Shown: one piece after another, positions 10,491 through 18,834 of the stretch
How the letters are laid out: the number at the start of each line of letters is the position of its first letter
How positions within the stretch are numbered: position 1 is the stretch's first letter
Assembly (NCBI GenBank): GCA_027307335.1
Contig: DAHUXD010000023.1
Span: 1 to 64,000 of the forward strand
Source of the DNA: Acidobacteriota bacterium
GTDB lineage: Bacteria > Acidobacteriota > Thermoanaerobaculia > UBA5066 > Gp7-AA6
Direction: 5' to 3'
Length of the DNA stretch: 64,000 nucleotides
Notes under the pieces: generated by a model
The model's input: the letters and a program-made list of their open reading frames with translations, nothing else
The model's database searches: none
Told to the model about the DNA's origin: nothing
Made by a program: the position numbers and the translations under genes

Positions 10491-12527
10491 CTAGACGCCG
10501 AAGCGCTCTGGACTCCAGGTCAGGCCGAGCTCGCCCGGCGGCGCCATGTAGCCGGCGAGCGCCGACGCCGCGACGACCGCGGGGCTCGCGAGGTAGCCTT
10601 CGCCGCCGTAGCCCATCCGGTTCTGCCAGTTCCGGTTGAAGGACGTGATCGCGCGCTGGCCGGCGGAGAGGGCGTCGGGTCCCTGCCCGAAGCAAGGACC
10701 GCACCAGGACTGGCGGATCTGGCCGCCGACCGAGCGGAAGACCTCGGCAATGGACTCGCCGGAGAGGCGCGGGTCCGGCCGCTCGATCTGGCGCGCCACG
10801 CCGCCCGAGCCGGGGAAGATCGTGAACGCGCGCGCGACCTGCCTGAAGCCCTGCTCGCGCGCCGCCTTCAGGACGAGCGCCGCCGAAAGAAGATCGTCGT
10901 ACCCCCCGTTCGTGCAGGAGCCGATCATCGCCCGGTCGAAGGCGAGCCTCTCGCGGGCGACCTCCTCCGCGGGAAACGCGTTCGCGGGCGCGTACGGCTT
11001 GGCGATCATGGGTGCGATCGATGAGAGGTCGAGCGTCTCGTCGATCGCGTAAGCGGCCTCCGTGCCCGGCGCGAGCCGCGGGTAGGGGCGCTCGGCCAGC
11101 CCCTTCGCGCGGTACCAGGCGTCGGTGACGTCGTCCTCGGCGAAGACGCCGTTCAGCGCCTCGGCCTCCGCCATCATGTTCGCGATCGTGTTGCGGAACG
11201 CGATGGGGAGCTGGCGCCGCGCGTCGACGAACTCGACCGACATGCCCTGAGCCTGCGCCGCGCCCCAGCGCCGCAGGAGCTCGAGCACGATGTCCTTGCC
11301 GGAGACCCACGGCTGGAGCCCACCGTCGAAGACGACCCGGCGCTGCTTCGCGAGCGTGAAGTAGATGTACCCCGTCGACCAGCCGAACCCGAGCGTCGTC
11401 GAACCGACGCCGAAGCCGAGCGCGCCGTACGCGCCGTACGCGCGGCTGTGCGAGTCGGCTCCCGGGATGAACATGCCGGGGAGCACGAGCCCCTGCTCCG
11501 GGAAGTAGAAGTGGAAGATGCCGTCGCCGGGGTCCGCGTAGTAAGGCTTCCCGAGGCCGTGCGCCTTCGCGAACTGGCGGCCGATCTCCGTCTGGCGGTC
11601 GTCGTCGGAGCGGCCCGTGAACACGAAGTGGTCGTTCGCGACCGCGGCCTGCCTCGGGAAGATCGACCGGCCGCCGGTGATCTGGTTGAACGTGTGGATC
11701 GCGAAGGGCGCCGTGCCGTCGGACGCCGGCAGCAGGTCGGCGAAGACGCGGAGAGTCGCCCCGGGCCGGACCGCCGCGTCGCGGTCGACGCGGTGCGCCC
11801 ACACGATCTGCTGTGTCGTCGTCATCGTTCGCGCGGCGTCGGCATCCGGCCAGATCACCTCGGGTTTCCGGCGCACCGAATCGCGGAACTCGCGCCGGCC
11901 GACCGCGAAGATGCCGCCGCTCGCGCGGATCTCCTCCTCCTTGGGCGACAGCGGCACCGGTTCGTAGGACTTCCCCTGCGTCTCGTTCGTGAGCCGCCGC
12001 GTCGCAGGGTCGAACGCGAAGGCGTCGCCGTCGCGCGCGTCCGCGACCGCCTCCGGGCACTGAACGACGTGGAGCCCGAGGTTGAACGCATTGCGCCGGA
12101 AGATGTCGCCCATGTTCGCCCCGCAGACGACCACGAGCTCGAGTCCGGCCTCCTCCGCGACGCCCTTCAACCCGGCGGGGCTCATCTCGCGGGAGGAGCC
12201 GATCGCGAAGCGCTCACCGGCGACGAGAAAGGTCTCACCGCGGTGCACCCTCTCCCGGAAGTCCGGCATCAGGTGGCGGAAGGAGCCCGCCTTCCAGCGC
12301 TCGTCGAGCGTCTCGAGGCTCTCCGAGACGCAGTCGGCGGCGGGCGTGATCTGGTCGGTGTCGATCGCGTCGCGCTTCCTTCCGGGCCGGTTCGGGTCCC
12401 AGAAGATGAGCGCCTTGCCGCGGATCGTGCGCGGTGCCCCGCCTCGGGTCTCGTCGGAGGGGAGCGGCCCGGGGAGCGATTCCTGTGTGACGCCCGGCTG
12501 GAGCCTCGCGGGCTCGATCCTGTGCAT
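10491..12527 (-). CDS. Aconitase-family hydratase with swapped domain order
   Basis: A 678-residue hydro-lyase related to aconitase and isopropylmalate isomerase. The swivel (LeuD-like) domain is at the N-terminus (residues about 25-200, with GSSREMSP) and the catalytic (LeuC-like) domain follows, the reverse of AcnA. The three [4Fe-4S] cysteines are visible: Cys538 (GSCTNGG), Cys609 and Cys612 (SWCGPCFGQG). The substrate is not clear; citrate/isocitrate or another hydroxyacid is possible. ATG 12527 is chosen because GAGG lies nine bases upstream; in-frame ATGs at 12536 and 12548 are alternatives. It is convergent with the phosphatase gene, and a dispersed repeat lies upstream. Confidence 0.85.
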   Translation of the reverse strand: MHRIEPARLQPGVTQESLPGPLPSDETRGGAPRTIRGKALIFWDPNRPGRKRDAIDTDQITPAADCVSESLETLDERWKAGSFRHLMPDFRERVHRGETFLVAGERFAIGSSREMSPAGLKGVAEEAGLELVVVCGANMGDIFRRNAFNLGLHVVQCPEAVADARDGDAFAFDPATRRLTNETQGKSYEPVPLSPKEEEIRASGGIFAVGRREFRDSVRRKPEVIWPDADAARTMTTTQQIVWAHRVDRDAAVRPGATLRVFADLLPASDGTAPFAIHTFNQITGGRSIFPRQAAVANDHFVFTGRSDDDRQTEIGRQFAKAHGLGKPYYADPGDGIFHFYFPEQGLVLPGMFIPGADSHSRAYGAYGALGFGVGSTTLGFGWSTGYIYFTLAKQRRVVFDGGLQPWVSGKDIVLELLRRWGAAQAQGMSVEFVDARRQLPIAFRNTIANMMAEAEALNGVFAEDDVTDAWYRAKGLAERPYPRLAPGTEAAYAIDETLDLSSIAPMIAKPYAPANAFPAEEVARERLAFDRAMIGSCTNGGYDDLLSAALVLKAAREQGFRQVARAFTIFPGSGGVARQIERPDPRLSGESIAEVFRSVGGQIRQSWCGPCFGQGPDALSAGQRAITSFNRNWQNRMGYGGEGYLASPAVVAASALAGYMAPPGELGLTWSPERFGV

Positions 12528-12555
12528 GCCCACCATCCTCAATAACATTCGGCAG

Positions 12556-12612
12556 CCGGCCCTCGCTTCCCTCGGCCCGACTGCCGACGCGGCGTTCGCT
12601 CGCCGCGGGTTC
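12556..12612 (+). repeat. Dispersed two-hairpin repeat, copy 1
   Basis: Member of an interspersed family (other copies near 20.7, 27.7, 37.6, 43.4 and 61.0 kb, partial at 26.2 kb). Shared pattern: GGCCCTCGC, a short spacer, CTCGGCCC, then GACGCGGCGTTC and CTCGCCGCG. The last two arms pair as GCGGCG/CGCCGC around a six-base loop. It sits in the gap upstream of the aconitase-family gene. Confidence 0.8.
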
Positions 12613-12679
12613 GCAACGGCCTCCTCGGCCGTTCTCCGGAGCGGCCGGGGCGCCATCCTAACTTGAAGCAGAACTGGAG

Positions 12680-14455
12680 CTACTGCCCGGCCGCGGTCAG
12701 GCTCGTGTCGCGGACGCGCTCCTGCCAGGTCTTTTCGCGCGCCTCGTCGAAGAGCTGCGCGGCGCGGGAGAACGCGAGCTGTGCGGCGTCGTAGTCGCGG
12801 TCCTTCAAGAGGCGCAGGCCCTCCCTCTCTCTCCGCTCGCCCTCCTCGAAGATGTCGGGAGCCTTCTCGCCGGCGTGGAGGCGGTCGGCCTCGACGCGCG
12901 CGATCGCCGCGCGATAGCGCAGGTCTTCCGTCGGCTTCCGGAGCTCCGGCTGGACCCGCCGCACGCGAGCGACGCGGCTCGGAGCGGGCGCCGCCGGCGG
13001 CGCGGGCGCCTCGGCAGATGGCGTCGGCACCGCCTCGGGGGCGGTCGTCGGGAGCGGCGCCGTGGCCCGGTCGGTCGAACGCGTCGAAGCCGACTCTTCG
13101 GGGCGCGGGGCGGAGGGCGCGCGGCCCGCGACGAGAAACACTCCGAAGGCGAGCCCCGCGGCCGCGGCGAGGAGGACCGCGGGGCGCGTCCAGGGAGGCA
13201 GAGGCATCGGGGCCGATCGCGGCGGCGCGGCCGCCTCGGGCTCCGCGGGGAGGGGGTCCGGTTCGGCGGGCGCGGCCTCGGACGACTCCTCGATCAGGCG
13301 GCTTGCCTCCTCGAGGACCTCGACCGGCGCGGGCTCCGCCGCCGGGAAGGGCTCGACCGGAGGGGGCGCGGCGTCCGGCGAAGGCGCCGGGGCCGCGGAC
13401 ATCTCCTCGGCCGGGGCGAGATCGCCGCGGCGCCGCCGGGGCGAGCCCGTCCACGAGCCGGTGGATGCGGCCGCGGCCGTGGCCGTCGACGTAGCGGTCG
13501 TGTCGGCTCGGCGCGTCCTCGTCTCGAGGACGACGGGGCTCGTCGACTCCCAGTCGGACGAGGGTGCGACCGTCTGGCTCTCGGGATTCAGGAGCTTGTA
13601 GAGGAAGAGGGAGAGGTTCGCGGTGAACAGCGAGAACGGGTTTCCGGTCACCATCTGCTGCAGCGCGCGGTGCGCCTCGACGCCGGAGGCGAACCGTTCG
13701 CCCGGCTCGGCGAGGCAGCGGCGCAGGAACTGGCTCAGTTCATCCGAGCGCGGATCGCCGGCGCGCATCTCGGTGGACGGCGTGTCGAGCGAGGGGCGTC
13801 GCCCGGTGACCAGCTCCATGAGGAGCGCGCCGAGCGAGTAGACGTCGGCCGACGTCGACGGCCGGGCCGAGAGGCGCGACTCGGGCGCGAGGTACGGCGC
13901 GAGCTCCGCGGTCAGCCGCGGCGCGGCGACTCCCGGCAGGATCGCCTCCGCGAGGCCGAAGCCGCCGACTCTGACCGCGGCGTCGTGCCCGATCGCGACG
14001 AAGCCGGGCCAGAGCAGGCCGTGGGCGACCGGCCGCCCGTCGACGACGGTCTGGTGCGCGTGCTCGAGCGCGGCGGCGATCCTCTCGACGATGAGCAGGG
14101 CGTACTCGACGGGAATGCGGATGCCGAAGGCGCGCACGCGCGCGAGCATCACGTCGAGCGTCCAGCCGGCGGTTTCGTCCCAGGTCATGAAGGGGACGCC
14201 TTCGACGACGTCGAGCTCGGGGCGCGCGACGATCGCCTCGTGGACGAGCGCGCGGCGCAGCCGGTCCGCCCGCGCCGCCTCGAGGACGGCGGCGGCCGGA
14301 AGGTGCTCCGACTGGAGCACGCGGAGACGGACGAAGCGGCGCTCGTCGGCGGCATAGAGGGCCCGGAAAACGGTCCCGAGCGGATCGTCGGATAGCTGCG
14401 CGACGAGGAGGTAGTCGCCCAGGTGGCGCGACAGAAAGGGCGCAGGGGCGCTCAC
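12680..14455 (-). CDS. Membrane-anchored protein-kinase-like protein (probable pseudokinase)
   Basis: A 591-residue protein with a kinase fold (about 1-280), a Pro/Ala/Glu-rich linker, one transmembrane helix near residue 450 (PAVLLAAAAGLAFGVFLVAG) and a charged C-terminal helical region. Kinase landmarks such as AHGLLWPG (HRDLKP position), APYLAPES (APE) and SADVYSLGALLMELVTGRRP are recognisable, but the HRD aspartate, the DFG aspartate (GGFGLAE) and the VAIK lysine (VRLRVL) are all missing. It probably binds partners and does not phosphorylate. The GTG at 14455 is chosen because GGAGGG lies six bases upstream. Transcribed alone on the minus strand. Confidence 0.75.
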   Translation of the reverse strand: MSAPAPFLSRHLGDYLLVAQLSDDPLGTVFRALYAADERRFVRLRVLQSEHLPAAAVLEAARADRLRRALVHEAIVARPELDVVEGVPFMTWDETAGWTLDVMLARVRAFGIRIPVEYALLIVERIAAALEHAHQTVVDGRPVAHGLLWPGFVAIGHDAAVRVGGFGLAEAILPGVAAPRLTAELAPYLAPESRLSARPSTSADVYSLGALLMELVTGRRPSLDTPSTEMRAGDPRSDELSQFLRRCLAEPGERFASGVEAHRALQQMVTGNPFSLFTANLSLFLYKLLNPESQTVAPSSDWESTSPVVLETRTRRADTTATSTATAAAASTGSWTGSPRRRRGDLAPAEEMSAAPAPSPDAAPPPVEPFPAAEPAPVEVLEEASRLIEESSEAAPAEPDPLPAEPEAAAPPRSAPMPLPPWTRPAVLLAAAAGLAFGVFLVAGRAPSAPRPEESASTRSTDRATAPLPTTAPEAVPTPSAEAPAPPAAPAPSRVARVRRVQPELRKPTEDLRYRAAIARVEADRLHAGEKAPDIFEEGERREREGLRLLKDRDYDAAQLAFSRAAQLFDEAREKTWQERVRDTSLTAAGQ

Positions 14456-14633
14456 GCCGGTCCCTCCGCGGAGGCGAGCTCCGCGGGCCGGCCTCGGGTG
14501 CTCGGCTCGATCGACATCTTCTTTCTTTTGTGGGGATTTTAGCAGGAGGCGTGCCCGCGGACGCCCGCCGCGTAAGTTTCGACAGTCCAAGGACCTCGCT
14601 CGCCGGGCGATTCGTTCGCGCTCGCGCGGTGAC

Positions 14634-14672
14634 AAAAAAAGGCGGGGCCGCGCGGTCGCGGCTCCGCCTTTC
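14634..14672 (-). terminator. Intrinsic terminator of the FKBP gene
   Basis: On the minus strand, AAAGGCGGAGCCGCG pairs with CGCGGCCCCGCCTTT across a short loop and is followed by seven T residues. It lies just after the FKBP stop at 14692. Confidence 0.9.
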
Positions 14673-14691
14673 TGGTCTGAACGAGTTGGAC

Positions 14692-15165
14692 TTACTTGAT
14701 CTCGAGGAGCTCGACTTCGAAGATCAGCGTGGAGTTCGGCGGAATCACCGGAGGACGGCCGCCGGAGCCGTAGGCGAGATCGGGCGGAATGAGGAGGATG
14801 CGCTTGCCGCCGGCCTTCATGGTGCCGACGCCCTCATCCCATCCCTTGATGACCCGGCCGGTCCCGATCGGAAACGTGATGGGCTGTCCGCGATCGACCG
14901 AGCTGTCGAACTTGTCGCCCTTCGCCCCGTTCTTCCACAGCCAGCCGGTGTAGTGCACGACCACGAGCTGGCCCTTTTTCGGCGAGTCGCCGCTGCCGAC
15001 CTTGACGTCCTCGTATTGGAGACCGCTCGGGGTCTTCGTCATCTTCATCTCTCCCTTGTCGGCTCCGGGCGCGGCCGTCGGCTTGGTTTCCTGAGCGACG
15101 CTGGTCGCGGCGAGGAGCACGGCCGTCACGGCCGCCGAGAGGAGCAGCGAGCTCTTTCTCATCAT
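14692..15165 (-). CDS. FKBP-type peptidyl-prolyl isomerase, exported
   Basis: A 157-residue cis-trans prolyl isomerase with a signal peptide (residues 1-23, hydrophobic run then SVAQ) and one FKBP domain. FKBP marks are VVVHYTGWL, KFDSSVDRGQPITF, VIKGWDEGV and the C-terminal IPPNSTLIFEVELLEI. It should act on protein folding outside the cytoplasm. ATG 15165 (Met-Met-Arg-Lys) is preceded by AAAGGA at ten bases. Monocistronic, with its own terminator and a CCCTCTCC repeat upstream. Confidence 0.95.
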   Translation of the reverse strand: MMRKSSLLLSAAVTAVLLAATSVAQETKPTAAPGADKGEMKMTKTPSGLQYEDVKVGSGDSPKKGQLVVVHYTGWLWKNGAKGDKFDSSVDRGQPITFPIGTGRVIKGWDEGVGTMKAGGKRILLIPPDLAYGSGGRPPVIPPNSTLIFEVELLEIK

Positions 15166-15230
15166 CGTGTATGGGTCCTTTCTGGCCCTGGAAGGGCGGC
15201 GGGAGTGTATCGCAGCATACAAAGAACGGT

Positions 15231-15269
15231 TCCCCTCTCCCTCCGGGAGAGGGGCGCAGGGGTGAGGGA
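15231..15269 (+). repeat. CCCTCTCC palindromic repeat, copy 1
   Basis: CCCCTCTCCCTCC followed directly by GGGAGAGGGG, then GCAGGGGTGAGGG. Four more copies lie at 53.0, 54.6, 57.9 and 58.7 kb. Copies 1 to 3 are preceded by a CATACAAA-type sequence, and copy 4 by a related ACAAGAAACAG. Confidence 0.85.
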
Positions 15270-15353
15270 AGCGAGTCAGCCGAGGCGCCTCTCCGGAGGG
15301 AGTGGGGAGTCCTCTCTTGCCTTACCCGCCTGAAGGCCGCGATCATCCCCGGC

Positions 15354-16106
15354 GTGTTGCGAGCCTTTGCCGTACGCTCCGGGTTCGCCGCGCTCGGGGC
15401 CGTCTATGTCGCGCTCGGGATCGTATCCGCGCGCGTCGCGCTGGTGGGCGCGCAGCGCCGCGACCAGGGAATGGCGGTCGCGCTGCGCTTCCTGCTCGAG
15501 CAGCCGCGCGGACCCTGGATCCTCGGCGCCGTCGTCGCGGGACTGGCCGCGATCGCGATCGCGCACGCGGTCGAGGCAGGCGCGGGCCGGGGCGGCGCGC
15601 TCCGCCGGATCGGCCTCGCGATCAACGCCGTCGGCTACGCGGCGCTCGCGTGGACCGCGGCCCGGCTGCTCCTCCACGTGCGCGAGACGGGACCCTCGCT
15701 GCAGCGCGCGGGCGTGTCGTGGCTCCTCGGAGAGCGCTGGGGTCCGGCGGCGCTCGAGGTGGTCGGCGCGGCCGTCGCCGTCGGCGGACTCTGGGAGCTG
15801 TGGCAGGGGCTCCGGGGCCGCCTCACCTTCCGCCGCGATCTCCTGCCGCGGCGCCTCGGGCGGCTGCTCGCGGGCGTCTCGCGGTTCGGCCTCGCGGTGC
15901 GGGGGCTGCTGCTCGTCGGGGTCGGCTATTTCCTCGGGCGCGCCGCCGCGGAGCTCGACCCGACCCGAGTGCGGACGATCAGCGGCGCGCTGCGCGCGCT
16001 GTCGCACGCGGCGGCCGGTCCCATCCTGGCGGGCGTCCTCGCGCTCGGCCTCGCGGCCTACGGCGTCCACCTGTGGACGCTCGCCCTGCTGAAGCGAAGG
16101 GTCTAG
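15354..16106 (+). CDS. DUF1206-type integral membrane protein
   Basis: About 250 residues with six hydrophobic helices arranged as three repeated pairs, each beginning with a pattern like R-G-x-A-L-G-A-V-Y-V-A-L-G; this is the layout of the DUF1206 membrane family, whose function is unknown. The start is uncertain: the reading frame is open back to 15171 but that part is repeat sequence, so the GTG at 15354 just before LRAFAVRSGFAALG is the best choice although no Shine-Dalgarno sequence is seen. It stands alone between the FKBP gene and the convergent hydrolase. Confidence 0.75.
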   Translation: MLRAFAVRSGFAALGAVYVALGIVSARVALVGAQRRDQGMAVALRFLLEQPRGPWILGAVVAGLAAIAIAHAVEAGAGRGGALRRIGLAINAVGYAALAWTAARLLLHVRETGPSLQRAGVSWLLGERWGPAALEVVGAAVAVGGLWELWQGLRGRLTFRRDLLPRRLGRLLAGVSRFGLAVRGLLLVGVGYFLGRAAAELDPTRVRTISGALRALSHAAAGPILAGVLALGLAAYGVHLWTLALLKRRV

Positions 16107-16115
16107 GCGGCCGGC

Positions 16116-17576
16116 CTATCTCAGGCCCATCCAGCCGCGCAGCTTCTTCGCCACGTTCTCGGCCGATGGCGGGTCGAGGTTCGACAGCACGACGATCGTC
16201 GCGCCCGTGTCGAGGTCGCACTCGAGGACCGCGTTGACGCCGGCCGTTCCGCCCGCGAAGCCGAACCCGCCGCCGCGCTGGGGCGCCGGCGCGCCGGGTG
16301 CCGGCGGATGCTCCTTGCCCGAGTAGAACCAGTCCGTCCATTCGGGCGAGAGGAGCCGATTGGCGCGCATCGCCTGGTCGAAGGCGAGGAGGTCGGCCGC
16401 GGTCGAGTACCCGCCGCCGGCCGAGCTCGACACGGCCGGCAGCGCATAGATGTTGACGCGGAGCGGCGCGTCGGGGCGCGAAGGGGCATCGCCCCCGGTC
16501 TCGCGCGTGTATCCCACCGCCCGGTTCGGCACGATCGCGTCCTGCGCGTACGCGTCCGTGTCCTTCATGCCGGCCGGCCGGAACAGGTGCTCGCGGACGT
16601 AGTCGTGGTAGCCCTGGCCGGAGGCCTTCTCGATGATCAGGCCGAGCACGACGTATCCCGCGTTCGAGTAGCGACGGCTCGTGCCGGGCTCGAAGAGGAG
16701 CGGTTCGTCGACGAAGAGCGGCAGAAAGTCGGCCAGCGTGCGCAGCCGGGCCTTCGGCGTCGCGTCGTACTTCTTTCCGAAGATGTCGCCGAGCCCCGAC
16801 GTCATGGTCAGGAGCTGCTGGATCGTGATGCGGTCCGCGGCGGGATTGGGGTAGTCGGGAAGATGCTTGCGGATCGTGTCCGAGAGCGAGAGCTTGCCGG
16901 CGGCGGCGAGCTGCGCGATGGCCGCCTGCGTGAAGATCTTGTTGATCGAGCCGAGGTTGAACTTCGTGTCCTTTCGATTCGGAACGCCGAAGTCGCGATC
17001 GGCGCTGCCGTAGGCCTCGAGGAAGAACGGCGTCCCGTTCCGCGCGAGGAGCACGACCCCGGAGAAGGCGCCCTTCTCCGACAGGGCGCGGAGAGTCTCG
17101 CCCGCCTTCGCCGCGACGGCGGCATCGGAGCCGAGCGGCGTCGCGGCCTCGGCGCCCGGTCCCTCCGAGTTCTCGAAGCGCAGCCCCATGATGCCGAACG
17201 GCGGCGCCGGCTCGAGCCGCATGCCGACCTCGATCCACTCGCCCGACTTCTTCGAGCGGGCGAGAAACGAGACGTCGGGTGCCTCGCCCTTCAGGACGCG
17301 GTCGAACTCGAGCGGGCCGACCTCCTTCGCCATGCCTCCGAGGCGGCCGACCCGCTGCTCGAGCGGGATCTCCTTCTGCGACGACGCCGCGAAGTTCGCC
17401 TGGACGAAGGCGCGGATGGCGTCCGGCGTGCCGGTTTCGAAGGCCGCGAGCAATGCGGACATCCGCTTGCCCTGCGGGGTGTCCGGGGGCGCGGGGGAGG
17501 GGGCGGCCGAGGCGGCGGCGGCCAGCGCCAGGACGCAGAGGGCGGCCGGGAGCGCAGACTTCCAGCGGTGCTTCAT
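16116..17576 (-). CDS. Exported serine hydrolase, class C beta-lactamase family
   Basis: A 486-residue protein with a signal peptide (residues 1-24), an extra N-terminal domain (about 35-160) and a beta-lactamase/D-peptidase domain. Catalytic motifs are SxxK at Ser210 (SINK) and YxN in RRYSNAGYVVLG; a late GG[FV]G-type motif (QRGGGFGFAGGTAG) takes the KTG place. The family includes peptidases, esterases and penicillin-binding proteins, so the substrate cannot be named. The same N-terminal domain plus hydrolase design is frequent in Acidobacteriota. It ends ten bases from the convergent DUF1206 gene. Confidence 0.88.
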   Translation of the reverse strand: MKHRWKSALPAALCVLALAAAASAAPSPAPPDTPQGKRMSALLAAFETGTPDAIRAFVQANFAASSQKEIPLEQRVGRLGGMAKEVGPLEFDRVLKGEAPDVSFLARSKKSGEWIEVGMRLEPAPPFGIMGLRFENSEGPGAEAATPLGSDAAVAAKAGETLRALSEKGAFSGVVLLARNGTPFFLEAYGSADRDFGVPNRKDTKFNLGSINKIFTQAAIAQLAAAGKLSLSDTIRKHLPDYPNPAADRITIQQLLTMTSGLGDIFGKKYDATPKARLRTLADFLPLFVDEPLLFEPGTSRRYSNAGYVVLGLIIEKASGQGYHDYVREHLFRPAGMKDTDAYAQDAIVPNRAVGYTRETGGDAPSRPDAPLRVNIYALPAVSSSAGGGYSTAADLLAFDQAMRANRLLSPEWTDWFYSGKEHPPAPGAPAPQRGGGFGFAGGTAGVNAVLECDLDTGATIVVLSNLDPPSAENVAKKLRGWMGLR

Positions 17577-17628
17577 GCACCCGTCTACGCTCCGGCCGCC
17601 TCGAGGTTTCGCCGGTACCGGGGGCGGA

Positions 17629-18675
17629 TTACGTCGACTTCAGCCGAGCCAGGATGTCCGAGATCCGCTTCTTGTTCGTTTCGTCGGTGACCATCGAGAG
17701 CGCCTTCGAGTAGTTCTCGATCGCGCCCTTCTTGTCGCCCTTCGCCTCGAGCCCTTCGCCGAGGCTGTCATAGCAGTTCCACGAGTTGGGATGGTCCTTG
17801 ACGTTCTTGCGGAACATCGCGATCGCCTCGTCGGTCTTCTTCTGCTGGAGGAGCTGGTAGCCGAGGTTGTTGACGTCCGCCTCGGTGGCGAGACCCAGCG
17901 CCTGCGCGCGCAACTCGTCGGCCTGCTTCGTGTCGCCCTTCTTCTCGAGGATGGCGGCCTTCGTGCGCAGGTTCGGGAACGTCTTCTGCATCGAGATCGA
18001 CTTGTCGGCCCAGGCGAGAGCCTGATCGAGCTGATAGTCGTTGCGGACGCACCACCCCGCGGCGTTGTTCCAGCTCTGCCAGAAGAACTGATTCAGTCCG
18101 TAGAGCTCGTTCTTCAGGCTCGCGAAGGTCACGGCCTTCGTGTCCACCTGGATCGGGAACGGGACCTCGAGCTTCTCCCAGTGGAGGACCGCCGTCGCCG
18201 AATCCTCGCCGAGGTTCTCGAACCGGTACTCGAGGCGCTCCTCGAAGTCGGCCGGCCGCGGGGTCGCCGGGAAGCGCAGGACGTCCTGTTTCTCGTCGTA
18301 GCTGAAGCTGCCCCAGTTGTTGTAGTTCGCGCTCAGGATGATCGTCCAGTCCTTGTCGGTCGGAATCGTGTGGAGTCCGTAGGTGCCGGCCGGGATCTGC
18401 TTGCCGCCGAGGGTGACCGGAGACGAGAAGGTGATCGTCGTGTTCATGTTGGCGCCCGCCCGCCAGACCTGGCCGTAGGGCACGAGCTTGCCCCAGACCT
18501 CGCGCTTGTTGACCGCCGGGCGGTGGTAGGAAATCGTGACGTTGGTGATGCCGATCGTCTGACTGACCGTGGCGGCGGGGCTCGCGTCGGGGACCGTCAG
18601 GGGCGGTGCCTGGGCCAGCACGGACCCCGCCGCGAGGACCAGAGCCGCAAAAGCGAGGACGAAACGCGTCTTCAT
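17629..18675 (-). CDS. Exported DUF2911 protein with TPR repeats
   Basis: A 348-residue protein with a signal peptide (1-22), a DUF2911 domain (about 30-190; SYHRPAVNKREVWGKLVPYG, WRAGANMNTTITFS and IPAGTYGLHTIP are characteristic) and a C-terminal set of TPR helices (about 210-345). Function is unknown. ATG 18675 is chosen over the upstream in-frame ATG at 18723 because it is preceded by GGAGGAAGAGG and starts the signal peptide. Read after the convergent repeat region, alone. Confidence 0.88.
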   Translation of the reverse strand: MKTRFVLAFAALVLAAGSVLAQAPPLTVPDASPAATVSQTIGITNVTISYHRPAVNKREVWGKLVPYGQVWRAGANMNTTITFSSPVTLGGKQIPAGTYGLHTIPTDKDWTIILSANYNNWGSFSYDEKQDVLRFPATPRPADFEERLEYRFENLGEDSATAVLHWEKLEVPFPIQVDTKAVTFASLKNELYGLNQFFWQSWNNAAGWCVRNDYQLDQALAWADKSISMQKTFPNLRTKAAILEKKGDTKQADELRAQALGLATEADVNNLGYQLLQQKKTDEAIAMFRKNVKDHPNSWNCYDSLGEGLEAKGDKKGAIENYSKALSMVTDETNKKRISDILARLKST

Positions 18676-18753
18676 TGCCTCTTCCTCCTTCGTGTCTGCT
18701 GGAGGATCTGTACGCGAAAGCAACGAAGGGGTTTAGGGGAGTCGGTGCTTTCG

Positions 18754-18827
18754 TGGGAGAGGGTCGGATCGAGACTTCCCCTCTCTCTCGGTCGGGTCGC
18801 GCAGCGACCCGCTAGAGGATCCGAGCC
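18754..18827 (+). repeat. GGGAGAGGG/CGAGCC repeat, copy A
   Basis: A 74-base element that begins TGGGAGAGGGT, contains CCCTCTCTCTC then GGTCGGG, and ends TCCGAGCC; it closely matches 39001-39076. It includes a perfect hairpin GGGTCGC-GCA-GCGACCC. Both copies end just before the stop codon of a minus-strand gene. Confidence 0.75.
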
Positions 18828-18834
18828 CCGAGTC

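Noticed and set aside
15171-15353. Longer N-terminus for the DUF1206 protein
   Set aside because: The first 60 codons cover the FKBP upstream region and a CCCTCTCC repeat, and give no membrane-protein sequence.
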